Part shown: piece by piece, positions 8,161 to 16,700 of the stretch | Layout of the letters: every line of letters begins with the position of its first letter | How positions within the stretch are numbered: position 1 is the stretch's first letter | Assembly (NCBI GenBank): GCA_020831635.1 | Contig: JAFIGC010000012.1 | Coordinates: 1-64,000, forward strand | Direction of reading: 5' to 3' | Origin: Verrucomicrobiota bacterium | Lineage (GTDB): Bacteria > Verrucomicrobiota > Kiritimatiellia > SS1-B-03-39 > UBA6053 | DNA length: 64,000 nt | Program-made: the position numbers and the translations under genes | The notes under the pieces: model-generated | Told to the model about the DNA's origin: nothing | Seen by the model: only the letters and a program-made list of their open reading frames with translations | Database searches by the model: none

Positions 8161-8216
8161 GCTCTGGAATCCCGGACCGTGAACAGTCCTCAGGACTTCC
8201 GACTGAAGTCGGGACT
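8161..8216 (+). repeat. Composite hairpin element, ACCGT + CCGACT type
   Basis: CCCGGACCGTGAACAGT (ACCGT-GA-ACaGT hairpin) is followed by GACTTCCGACTGAAGTCGGG (CCGACT-GA-AGTCGG hairpin). The same two-hairpin arrangement recurs at 25774-25836 and, with a different first hairpin, at 25532-25578 and 51873-51920. Confidence 0.75.
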
Positions 8217-8236
8217 ACTACATGCTGGCAAAAAAA

Positions 8237-8268
8237 CGACCGATCAGACGGATTCGTCTGATCGGTCG
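8237..8268. terminator. Perfect 14-base stem GATC hairpin
   Basis: CGACCGATCAGACG pairs perfectly with CGTCTGATCGGTCG around a GATT loop. It lies 43 bases past the stop of the minus-strand PEP-CTERM gene. On the minus strand it is followed by a T-rich stretch (TTTTTTGCC), so it should end that transcript. It belongs to the GATC repeat family. Confidence 0.7.
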
Positions 8269-8311
8269 GAGGTGTCGGAGCAACCCGGAGGAAGCCCGAT
8301 TTTCGCCTGGG

Positions 8312-9013
8312 TTAGCGGCGTCGGCGGAAGATCGCCAGAGAGCCCAGCGTGATTCCCAACAAGAGAATGGTGCTTGGCTCGGGGATGGCGGTGACGTTGA
8401 GATTATCAACCAAGTGGTGACCTTCTCCAGTGGTGCTGATGCGCAACCAAAGGGTTTCTCCAACAAGTGCACTTACATTGCCTGAATTCAATGTGAAGCT
8501 GGGCACCACATAATTTTCCGCAACACCAGCGGCACTGAAAACATTCTGATTGATTGTTTCAGAATCCAGAAATGTGGCATTCAGGGGCGTATTATTTTCA
8601 CCACTAAAATCACCGGCATAGATCGCGACAGTCACGCCAACAAAAGGCTGATTGCTTCGTTGGCTGACCGTAAAGTCATTAAACGTGTAGGCCCAATCTT
8701 CACTGTAGGTACCCACAGCTTGGTAAATCCCAGCGGTTGCACTCGACTGATTCAAATTGGCCCATTGATCTCCATCGGGAACTGTAGGCATATTGTTCTC
8801 GTTGCGACGTTGTGCAACTTCAGTGTTATTCGCGGTGAAGTCAGACCCATCGTGGTTTTCCATAAACCAATTGTCGATGACAGTGTCCCAGATTGAACCT
8901 GAATCAGGGCCAACAGTGGAGTCTTCAAAACTGGGGTTGGAAATCGTCATGGGCCCCGCAAAAATTTGCAAGGGAATCAGGCCGGTGAGGGCGAGGATCG
9001 TTAATTTCTTCAT
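8312..9013 (-). CDS. Secreted PEP-CTERM protein
   Basis: 233 residues. N-terminal signal peptide (MKKLTILALTGLIPLQIFA), a body of ~190 residues that reads like a lectin/carbohydrate-binding beta-sandwich (NPSFEDSTVG start, ETLWLRISTTG), then the sorting tail: PEPSTILLLG, a hydrophobic helix and a terminal RRRR. PEP-CTERM tails are processed by exosortase for export to the outer surface or matrix; no exosortase gene is in this window. The function of the body is unknown. It is divergent from the XylR-type regulator at 9339. Confidence 0.85.
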   Translation of the reverse strand: MKKLTILALTGLIPLQIFAGPMTISNPSFEDSTVGPDSGSIWDTVIDNWFMENHDGSDFTANNTEVAQRRNENNMPTVPDGDQWANLNQSSATAGIYQAVGTYSEDWAYTFNDFTVSQRSNQPFVGVTVAIYAGDFSGENNTPLNATFLDSETINQNVFSAAGVAENYVVPSFTLNSGNVSALVGETLWLRISTTGEGHHLVDNLNVTAIPEPSTILLLGITLGSLAIFRRRR

Positions 9014-9338
9014 AGGGTTCTCCGGTTGGAATGTGGGGTTGCTGCTGTCGTCATTCGAAATTTTGGATCACGGTAACAAAAAATGACTCGGAGTGATTGA
9101 CGCAGAAAAGCAAACATTTAACATTTCGCATCAAATCTGGATTTGAATGGTGACTGCGAGCCCATTTGTCCGCTTTTGTGGTTTTCGGGCCTTATTGAGG
9201 ATGAAAAATTTGCCTTTCAGAGCCTATTTTTTGGTTTTTTAGAGAGGGTTGCCGTGATTTTTCTTTTCATTTACGAGCTATTATGGTGCTTGACGCATAG
9301 CGTTAAGCTTTTATCCTTAAGATGCACGCCGGTTGCTC
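9014..9338. other. Divergent intergenic region
   Basis: An AT-rich region between the minus-strand PEP-CTERM gene and the plus-strand regulator, without repeats. It should hold both promoters. The inverted repeat at 9288-9308 is the only clear regulatory candidate. Confidence 0.5.
9288..9308. promoter_or_regulatory. Inverted repeat, possible XylR-type operator
   Basis: GCTTGACGC-ATA-GCGTTAAGC: nine-base arms with one mismatch and a three-base centre, 31 bases before the regulator ATG at 9339. The size and position suit an autoregulatory operator. It also contains TTGACG, a possible -35 element. Confidence 0.45.
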
Positions 9339-10496
9339 ATGTCTACCTCTTCCCTCATCTATTTTGACGCCGATCCCATGAACCCATGGGTAGCGGATAT
9401 TTATCGCGCTTTTTCGCTTTCCGAGGAAATGGCGGAGATGGATATTCGTCTCACGACCTATCATGGTCATGCCTTGGCGCATCCGGATGACGTGTTCTTG
9501 CCGACGCGTGCCGCGCCCGCCGGGGTCATTACCGATTACGAGCCCCGGTGGCGGCGCTGCCTGCACGCCAACATCCCCTGCGTGTTGCTGAATCAGGTGC
9601 TTCCCCGGGATTGTCGCGCGGGGGAGCGGGTGGTTCGCAGCGATTATCTGAAAATGGGGGAACAAGCGGCTGAAGTCTTGCTGGCCAGGGGGGTGGCGAA
9701 TCTGGCATTTCTGGGCTGCGGGAACCGCGGGAATCCCACCATGGAGTTGAAGCGGAAGGGCTTTGAACGCAAGATCGGGGAAGGAGAGGGGACCCTGGTG
9801 GAAATTCCCAGCTTTGCCCATGATCAGCGTTGGCTGACCCCGCAGGCGGTGGACCAATTGGCCGCGTGGTTTCGCACCGCTCCGAAAAGTCTGGCCGTTG
9901 CCGCCGTGAACATCTATTTCGCCTGGGGCGCCTGGAAGGCCTTGAAGCTGGCCGGGCGGCGTCTTCCCGAGGAGGTGCTCCTGTTGGCGGTAGGGGACGA
10001 TCCGGTGTTGTTGGAGATGGCCAGTCCTTCGGTCTCCGGGATTCCGGAAAACAGCACGGAAATCGGACGCGTCTGCGCCCGGGATTTGCGGGCGCTGATC
10101 GATGGGGAGCGCACCCCTTGCGAAACCCTGATCGCGCCGTTGCGGGTGGTGCATCGGGACAGCACCGCCCGGGTTTTCAGTGAGGACCCCGTGGTCGCCC
10201 GGGCCTTGGCGTATATGCGCGACACCTTGGCCGAGAACCCGAGCATGGATGAAATCGCCCGCCATGCCTTCGTCTCGCGGGCCACCCTGCTGCGCCGTTT
10301 TCGGGAGCATCGCGGACGCACGCCTTCCGCCGAACTGGCCCAGTTGCGGGTGGAACATGCCATCGACCTGATTCTCCACACCGACCAGAGTTTCGCGGCC
10401 ATCGCCGATGCCGCCGGCTACGGACTCCAGTCCGCCCTCAGCCGCGCCATCCGCCAAGCCACCGGGAAAACCCCCACCGAACTGCGGCGGAGGTGA
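9339..10496 (+). CDS. XylR-family regulator (PBP-like sensor + AraC HTH)
   Basis: 385 residues. Residues 1-~270 form a LacI/periplasmic-binding-like sensor (YLKMGEQAAEVLLARGVANL, GDDPVLLEMASPSVSGI). The last ~100 residues are an AraC-type double helix-turn-helix (MDEIARHAFVSRATLLRRF; FAAIADAAGYGLQSALSRA). E. coli XylR has this layout and activates sugar-utilisation genes on ligand binding; Verrucomicrobiota carry many paralogues. ATG 9339 is preferred over TTG 9333. Neighbouring sulfatase and glycoside hydrolase genes suggest a polysaccharide-derived sugar ligand, but this is inference. The stop is followed at seven bases by the GATC array. Confidence 0.85.
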   Translation: MSTSSLIYFDADPMNPWVADIYRAFSLSEEMAEMDIRLTTYHGHALAHPDDVFLPTRAAPAGVITDYEPRWRRCLHANIPCVLLNQVLPRDCRAGERVVRSDYLKMGEQAAEVLLARGVANLAFLGCGNRGNPTMELKRKGFERKIGEGEGTLVEIPSFAHDQRWLTPQAVDQLAAWFRTAPKSLAVAAVNIYFAWGAWKALKLAGRRLPEEVLLLAVGDDPVLLEMASPSVSGIPENSTEIGRVCARDLRALIDGERTPCETLIAPLRVVHRDSTARVFSEDPVVARALAYMRDTLAENPSMDEIARHAFVSRATLLRRFREHRGRTPSAELAQLRVEHAIDLILHTDQSFAAIADAAGYGLQSALSRAIRQATGKTPTELRRR

Positions 10497-10502
10497 GGCT
10501 GG

Positions 10503-10591
10503 GGATCCGACCGATCCGACCGATCCGACCGATCCGTCTGATCAGACCGATCCGACCGATCCGACTGATCCGACTGATCCGACGGATCGAG
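10503..10591. repeat. GATC 9-base tandem array between convergent genes
   Basis: About ten consecutive 9-base units of form GATCNGNCN (GATCCGACC x3, GATCCGTCT, GATCAGACC, GATCCGACC, GATCCGACT x2, GATCCGACG). Read in frame it gives repeated D-P-T, D-P-S, D-Q-T. It fills the gap between the regulator stop (10496) and the convergent sulfatase stop (10600), where a two-way terminator would be expected. Confidence 0.88.
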
Positions 10592-10599
10592 TAGCCCCC

Positions 10600-11988
10600 T
10601 CAATCCGCGGCGGGGCCCGATCCGCCCGGGTCGTCCACGGTGCGTTGGCCGGAGGAGTGGTTGGCGTCCGTGGAGACAATTTCGGTTTCCGCCTCGCCGA
10701 TTTCCGCCATGCGTTCCAGCAGGCGGGCGCGCAGGGTTGCGGTGACGGGCCGATAGACGGAGAGATGCACGAGGTTGCTCAGTTCGTAGGGGTCGTTTTG
10801 CAGATCGTAGAGGTGGGTTTCCTCGTAGCGGGGCGCGTGGGGGGGGCCGGCAAATTGTTCGGGCGCGGTGACCGCGTATTTCCAGCGCGGGGTTCGCAGG
10901 GCGCGTCCGGGCGGCAGCCAGCTATCGCCAAACTGAATGAGACTGTCCTCCGGCCAGGGTTCCGTCGGGTTGCGGGTGAGCGGTTTGAGGGAGCGGCCCT
11001 GCACTTCGGGCGGAATTTCGATGCCGGCGCTGTCGAGCAGGGAGGGCATCAGGTCGACGAGGCTGACGCATTCTTCCCGTTGTCCGCCGCCGTTCCAGCC
11101 CGGCCCCCAAAAGGCGAAGGGAACCCTGACCGAACTTTCGTGGGGACTGCGTTTGTATTCGGCGTTGCGGGTCTTGAAATGGCAGCCGTGGTCGCTGAGG
11201 AACACCACTACGGTGTTGTCGGCCAAGCCCAACGACTCCAGGGCATCCATGGTGCGTCCGAGGGCTTCGTCGATGCGCCGGATCATGCCGCAGTAACCGG
11301 GCCAATGTTGGGCGGTGGTGCCGCCCAGGGCCTGGAGATCGGGGGGAGGGGGAATGTGGCGCACCAGGTTCTCGACTCCGCGGGGGGCGGGATCGGAGTC
11401 GCTGGTGTTTTGGTGATGCGGTTCCAGGAGGGAATGAAAGAGTAAAAAGGGTTGGGTGGGCGAGGCGGCCCGTTCGGTCAGCCAGCGAATCGAGGCATCC
11501 ACCTGCGCGTCCACCCGGTAGCCGGGCAGGCGCACCTCCTTGTCTTCTTCGTCCCACAGCACGCTGTTGTAGGGTCCGCTGACCAATTCCACGCAGTTCG
11601 CCCCCAGCCAGTCCCGGTAGCCGCCCCGGTTCTCTCGGGGCACCGGGCCTTCGCCGGTTTTTTCGGACAGATGCCATTTGCCGATGTACCCGGTGTGATA
11701 GCCCGCCTGGTTGAACAATTCCGCGAGGCGGGGGCTGTCCGCTTTGAGGCCCGGCCCGTTTTTCCACACCCCGGTGGTGGTGGCGTATTGGCCGGTTTGC
11801 AGACAGCTTCGCGCCGGACCGCACACGGGTTGGGGGGTGACCGCCTGACGAAAAAACGTCCCCTGTCTGGCCAGTCGGTCAAAATGCGGGGTCAAGCCCG
11901 GACAAACCCCGTTCAGTCCCAAGGTGTCCCAGCGTTGCTGGTCGGTGAAAAAAACGAGAAAGTTGGGGCGTGAACTCATGATGGCCAT
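10600..11988 (-). CDS. Type I sulfatase, apparently cytoplasmic
   Basis: 462 residues from ATG 11988 (MSS at 11979 is an alternative). RPNFLVFFTDQQRWDTLG holds the first metal ligands. CGPAR at residues 56-60 is the C-x-P-x-R sulfatase signature, whose Cys is converted to formylglycine. GKWHLSE and FLSDHGCHFK are the other active-site motifs. It hydrolyses sulfate esters, probably on algal or host glycans. There is no signal peptide, so it may act on imported oligosaccharides, or a start is mis-set. No anaerobic or aerobic formylglycine-generating enzyme is in this window. It faces the XylR-type regulator and lies downstream of the GH43-like gene on the same strand. Confidence 0.9.
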   Translation of the reverse strand: MAIMSSRPNFLVFFTDQQRWDTLGLNGVCPGLTPHFDRLARQGTFFRQAVTPQPVCGPARSCLQTGQYATTTGVWKNGPGLKADSPRLAELFNQAGYHTGYIGKWHLSEKTGEGPVPRENRGGYRDWLGANCVELVSGPYNSVLWDEEDKEVRLPGYRVDAQVDASIRWLTERAASPTQPFLLFHSLLEPHHQNTSDSDPAPRGVENLVRHIPPPPDLQALGGTTAQHWPGYCGMIRRIDEALGRTMDALESLGLADNTVVVFLSDHGCHFKTRNAEYKRSPHESSVRVPFAFWGPGWNGGGQREECVSLVDLMPSLLDSAGIEIPPEVQGRSLKPLTRNPTEPWPEDSLIQFGDSWLPPGRALRTPRWKYAVTAPEQFAGPPHAPRYEETHLYDLQNDPYELSNLVHLSVYRPVTATLRARLLERMAEIGEAETEIVSTDANHSSGQRTVDDPGGSGPAAD

Positions 11989-12020
11989 CGTTGTGTTTTT
12001 TTGGCGTGAAATCAAGGACA

Positions 12021-12075
12021 GACTGATCCGACCGATCAGACGGATCGGTCGGATCGGTCGGATCCGACTGATCGA
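12021..12075. repeat. GATC 9-base repeat overlapping a gene end
   Basis: Starts GACTGATCCGACCGATC and ends GATCCGACTGATC, with GATC about every nine bases and inverted ends. The minus-strand gene at 12036-12986 has its stop inside this array. Confidence 0.85.
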
Positions 12076-12986
12076 CTTGCTGTTTCAAGCACCAATCCGA
12101 TGTTTTGCTGGAGCCGACGGCCCACGTTGACATAGAGATAGCGTTTTCCCTCCATCTCCAGCAGACAGGGATCATTGATGCGTCGGTTTTCCGGACCGGC
12201 GGCGGTGTGGGGGAGGAGGATGCCTTGGTAGTCAACCTGGGCAAGATCGGGGCTGAGCTGGTAGAGCAGCAGGTCGGAGACGGGTTCGAATTCGGGTGCG
12301 TCGGACACATTGCCGAAGCAGATGAGCCAGGGGCTGTGGTTCCATTCCATCAGCGAGCCGGGGCCCATCTGGCCGTAGCCGGGGGGCGGGGAGATCCAGG
12401 CTTCCGGGGCGGTCCGCCAACGGCGCGCGTCCTCGGAAAAGGCTTTGTATATTTTGCGGGTGCCCTGGTGATTGCCCATGAGGAACATCACATAGCCGTC
12501 CCGCCAGGGGAAAACCCGCGCATAGGAGGCCTCGGTGACCCCGGATTCCAGCATGGCGGTGTCGACGGCAATGCCGCCGTAGGTGAAATGCACCCCGTCG
12601 ACGGAGACCGCATAGCGGGTGGTGTCGTTTTCACCGTGATAATAGAGGAAGACGCGTTGTTCCTTTTCATGCCAGACCGCATGGGGGCTGCTGACATGGG
12701 AGACGGCATGATGCGGGGGCCAGGCGGCGTGAATCAACGGATTGCCGTCCACTTCCCGCCAGGGGCCTTCCGGCCGATCGGCCAGGGCCAGGCAAATGCC
12801 GCCGGGGGCGTCGTGCGGGGCGTAATACATCAGGTATGGCGCGACCGCGTTCGGAATGCGCCCGGCAGTGGACAGCACCGAAGGATGGATGATATCCGGA
12901 TGGGGGGCGTAACGGAGGTCCTTGGCTTCGAGCACAAGGCCGGAAAAATCAAAACGCGGGAATGAACAGGGTGATGACGGAGACAT
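12036..12986 (-). CDS. Five-bladed beta-propeller glycosidase-like protein (GH43/GH32 fold)
   Basis: 316 residues. It reads as a GH43/GH32-type propeller: LRYAPHPDIIHPSVL, YLMYYAPHD, PHAVWHEKEQRVFLYYHG, MLESGVTEASYARVFPW, YGQMGPGSLMEWNHSPWLIC, RINDPCLLEMEGKRYLYV. Repeated hydrophobic-aromatic strand pairs with periodic Asp and Glu are consistent with arabinanase or fructosidase-like enzymes. The exact family and substrate cannot be assigned. No signal peptide. The last ~12 residues (SVGSDRSDRSV) are translated GATC repeat, so the original C-terminus may be altered. It lies upstream of the sulfatase, perhaps in one unit. Confidence 0.7.
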   Translation of the reverse strand: MSPSSPCSFPRFDFSGLVLEAKDLRYAPHPDIIHPSVLSTAGRIPNAVAPYLMYYAPHDAPGGICLALADRPEGPWREVDGNPLIHAAWPPHHAVSHVSSPHAVWHEKEQRVFLYYHGENDTTRYAVSVDGVHFTYGGIAVDTAMLESGVTEASYARVFPWRDGYVMFLMGNHQGTRKIYKAFSEDARRWRTAPEAWISPPPGYGQMGPGSLMEWNHSPWLICFGNVSDAPEFEPVSDLLLYQLSPDLAQVDYQGILLPHTAAGPENRRINDPCLLEMEGKRYLYVNVGRRLQQNIGLVLETASRSVGSDRSDRSV

Positions 12987-13047
12987 GATAGATGCTTATT
13001 CTGTTCGCCGATGTTTTCAAACCTTTGTGGGGATGCAGTAGACGGGG

Positions 13048-13797
13048 CTATTCACGCGGGTGCGAGAGGTGCAGGACCCGGGGTCTGCCGTTGGCCTGGG
13101 CATGGATAAGATAGAGATTTCCCGCGGTGTTTTCCCGCCAGACCGCCGTGGTGTGTATCATCCGGACGTCATCGCGTTGGTCATCCCGGGCATGGATATT
13201 GAGTCGGAAGCGGTCCCCGGCACTTCGCGGGGGCGGGGGAAGTAAAATTTCACCCCCGGGGGGGATCGCATGGACATTCCCCGCCATTTCAATGACCAGC
13301 GCCTGGTCGGTGAGGTTCAGAAAGCGAGAGGCTCCGTCGGGGATCTCCATCCGGGAGCTGGGAACCGCCAGCGTGGCCCAGGTCCCGTCGCTCTCCCGTC
13401 GCTCGGGGTAGACAATTACCGTGGCTTCCGTCCAGGAGGGATCGATGTTTGCCCGGATCAGGGGCACCGCCCGTTGCCGCGGCGGGCCTTCCTCCCGGTC
13501 CTGCGTTTCCACGCGGAACAGCACCGGAGGCTCCATGCCCTGATACCGCAGCGGCGGACTGAAGCCCGAGCGTTGCAATCCCACCCGCCGCATGCCGTTG
13601 AGATCCCGGACGAACACGGGAGGCAGTCCCTGCAAGTCCGCGTCGCCATGCAAAATCCCCGTCACCGGCCACGTGTACACCACCAGGGTAAGATCGTAGG
13701 TGGGCGGCGGCGGTTCCTCTTCGGGTTCCACCTCCGGCCTTGCCGGCAACAACCCGAGCAGGACGAAAGCCAAGAGCGCAAAACGAGGGTGCATCAT
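13048..13797 (-). CDS. Secreted hypothetical protein, partner of Verru_Chthon A
   Basis: About 249 residues. A signal-like N-terminus (MMHPRFALLAFVLLGLLPA) is followed by a Pro/Glu linker (EPEEEPPPPTYDL) and a beta-rich body. It overlaps the stop of the upstream Verru_Chthon A gene (ATGATG: start 13797 or 13794), with GGAGGAGG just before; 13794 gives better spacing. The tight overlap points to a shared job. I recognise no domain. Related pseudopilin cassettes in this phylum encode secretion-type complexes, so an accessory periplasmic protein is a reasonable guess. Confidence 0.6.
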   Translation of the reverse strand: MMHPRFALLAFVLLGLLPARPEVEPEEEPPPPTYDLTLVVYTWPVTGILHGDADLQGLPPVFVRDLNGMRRVGLQRSGFSPPLRYQGMEPPVLFRVETQDREEGPPRQRAVPLIRANIDPSWTEATVIVYPERRESDGTWATLAVPSSRMEIPDGASRFLNLTDQALVIEMAGNVHAIPPGGEILLPPPPRSAGDRFRLNIHARDDQRDDVRMIHTTAVWRENTAGNLYLIHAQANGRPRVLHLSHPRE

Positions 13798-16700
13798 ACC
13801 TCCTCCGGGTTCAGCCATCGGAAGGATATCACCTCGAAGCGCCTGCCGAAATTCCGGTTCACGGGGTTGACGTTTTCCGGATGCGTTTCCGGGGAATCCT
13901 CCGGATCCAAATAATCACCCGAACGGCGCACAATGAACTCACAATACGCGACGGCACCGGAATGGTGGCGGCCTTGGGCCCGGACCGTGAACGTGTCGGA
14001 GCGTGTCGTCAGCACGGCCCCAATGCGGGCGAGGAGATCGGCCTGGGTGAACGATCCGGGCGCGGAGTGATTGCGGGCCACCGAGGCGGCGGTGAGATCG
14101 TACCCCCGGAATATGGGCTGACCGTTGGTATGGGTTCCTGGAAAATCGGCGGACACGATTCGCGAGGAAGGATCGGCGGGGTGTTGCTGGCTGTCATTGA
14201 TGCCGGAACGCTCGATGGCGGCCTGCAACGCGCCCATCAGTCGGTGTCCCCGCGGATCCTGTTCGGGACGCAGCAGGCGGCGGTTCACGAAATCCCCCAA
14301 CGAAAGAAAGGGGCCGCGGCTTTGCACCTCCCGCACAATTTCCGCGGCAAGCGCGTCAATCTCCGTCGGGGAGAGCCGCCGGTAGCCGCTGTAGTTTTCC
14401 GTGTCGTCGTAGCGGTCGCCGGCGGCGGGGCTGAAGGCGGGGCCATGGGGACGGAGGAAGCGCGCGAAGGGAATCCGCTCCTCGTCGGGCGCGGCCTCGG
14501 CCCGCCCGGCCTGGTTCGGGATCTCCACGTCCAGCAGGCTGTAGAGCAGGGCCCGCCAGGCGTCCACGGACGTGGAGTTCACATTGAACGCCCCCGCGAT
14601 GTGTGCCCGGGTTCCGGAAAGGTCGAGGTCCCGTTCCGCAACGCCGTTCCCCCAGACGACGCGGCTGTTGGACGCGGGCGTGAAAAAGAAGTCGTCCCAA
14701 AACAGATGGTTCAAAATCCAGGAATGGTCGTAGAAGGCGCGGAAAGTGACAAAAACATCGTTGCCGCTGCCTCCGAAACCGTCGGAACCGCTCAAATGCT
14801 CCCGGGTGTAGGGGATGGAGGCGGGCGGGGTCTCCTCATCGCCGGGATAATGCGGGGTCGCGAAAAACGAGCGGACCACCCGATGGGCGTGCATCAGGGG
14901 GGGCTGCAGGGAGTTCCCGAACGCGTACGCCGGCGCGGCGGCGTTGTTCAGCCAGTGCTGGCGGGTGAGGCGGCTGTCCAGATCGATCCCGTTGCCCGGG
15001 TTTCCGTGGGACTGCGGATTGGCGTGCGCGAGTGAGGCCACGCTGACCACCTCGTCCGCGGAGCGGGGGATCTCATACAGGACGGCACGGGGGATTTCTC
15101 CCGTGGCCAACCCGCCTGACACGCCGTCGCTGTGGCCGATGAAGGCGTGACGGTCGTCAGGCGTGTGCTCCGCCAGGTCAAAGTAGGAGGGATCGATGGT
15201 GAAACCGCCGATATAATTCGCGGGGGCGTCGAACTCGAAACTGCCCCGGTCATAGCCCTGTTCCCGTCCGAGACCGCTGCGCGTTTGGTGGGCGGCGGCG
15301 GGATTGGAATGGGCCAGCCAAGCGACGGGCGCCTCCAAATTCAGGCGGTCCCCGCCCCCGGAGGCGGCGGCGTATTCATAGATGTTGTCCGGCAGCCGCA
15401 AACCCCAGGAGAGCCCCCACATGGGGAATCCCGGTGAAAATCCGGGGGAATTGAAGCGGAAGGGCGCGGAGGGGTTGAACGAAGGCGGGGGCCCCACGAT
15501 CTCCGGAAAGAGACCGGGATGGAAATGGGGGGTGGCGTGGTGCAGAACCTTGGGAACGTTATTGTGCAGACTGTGGGTGTAGGTCCAGGGACGGCGGGTA
15601 ATGTCGTTGGAGTTGGCGTTGGTCTCCAGCGTGTTTCCCCCCAGCATCAGGTGTGCCTGCCCGAGGCTGGTGTGGCTCACGAGGTTTGCCGCCCGGCGCG
15701 GGGATCCCATGCCGCGGATCATGATGGCGGCGGTGCGGTGGATTTCCCATCCGTTGTTCAGGTCCAGCCCCCCCTCGTTGAAGCACATCGCGCGGTAGGC
15801 GGGATCCAGCCCCCCGTTGGCGTCCGTGACGGCGTTGGTCCAGGTCGCGTCAGGATCGGAAAAGTACAGAGGGGCTCCGGCGTGGTCCCACCAGTTGTAA
15901 TGCCCCTGCGCGTAGCCGCTGTCCTGCGTGGAGGCGGAGTTGATGATTTTGGGCCGGATGTCGGGCTCCTCCACATAGAAACTGTATCCGCCCCCGTCAT
16001 GCAGGCCCGGGGTGAGCTGAATCCATTTGTTCTCCACATGTCCCAGAACCCCGGTGTCGATCCGGTGCGGCCAGAAGGTGTAGCCGGCCTGTCCGTCGTT
16101 GCGGACCACCTCGAACCGTTCGTGCGCGGGAAGACTGAAAATGACCGCGCCCCCCGCCGGAATTTCCGTGGCGGCCAGGCGGAAACGGAAGGAGTGTTCC
16201 CCCTCCACATGGAATTCCATCTTGTAGGGCGGAGTCCAGAACCGGCTCCCGCTGTTCCAGTTGGGATGGCTGACTTGAAAACTCAAACTGAAGCCACCCC
16301 CGTGCGTGCTTTCGGGCGCCATTTCCGCCACCAGAAAGTAATCCCGGGCGGACAGCGGCACCGAATAGGGATTCCACAGGATCACCGACGGCACAAGATG
16401 CAGACGGATGCGGGGGAAATCCATGGTGTGGTAGACCCCGAGATTGAATTTCGCGATCACCGGCATGGGGTTGCTCACGGTCGCGGTCTGGCGCGCGGGC
16501 AGCACCCCCTGGCCTTGCGATTGCCGGGCATGTACACTCGCCCAGGACATCAACTGTTCCCAGCGGGGACCTCCCGGATCCCGGGCCACCGTCAAATCGG
16601 AAAAAGGCGGAAAGAGCTGGACCCGATGCGCGTTCCCCCGCTGATCCGCCCGCGTCCCGATGGCGTTGAGCGCGTTCCACTCATGGGCGGGAAGTAGTCC

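Larger units (their letters stand above)
7933..8311. other. Intergenic repeat cluster after the restriction operon
   Basis: No gene seen. Contents in order: GATC 9-base repeats at 7951-7976; GCAACAGGTATTTTCTTTT at 8017-8035 with a second version GCCACAGGTGTTTTCTTTT at 8116-8134; a CACTGATAA 9-base repeat at 8058-8085; a composite hairpin element at 8161-8216; a strong GATC hairpin at 8237-8268. It separates the plus-strand hsdR/ygjP unit from the convergent PEP-CTERM gene. Confidence 0.7.
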
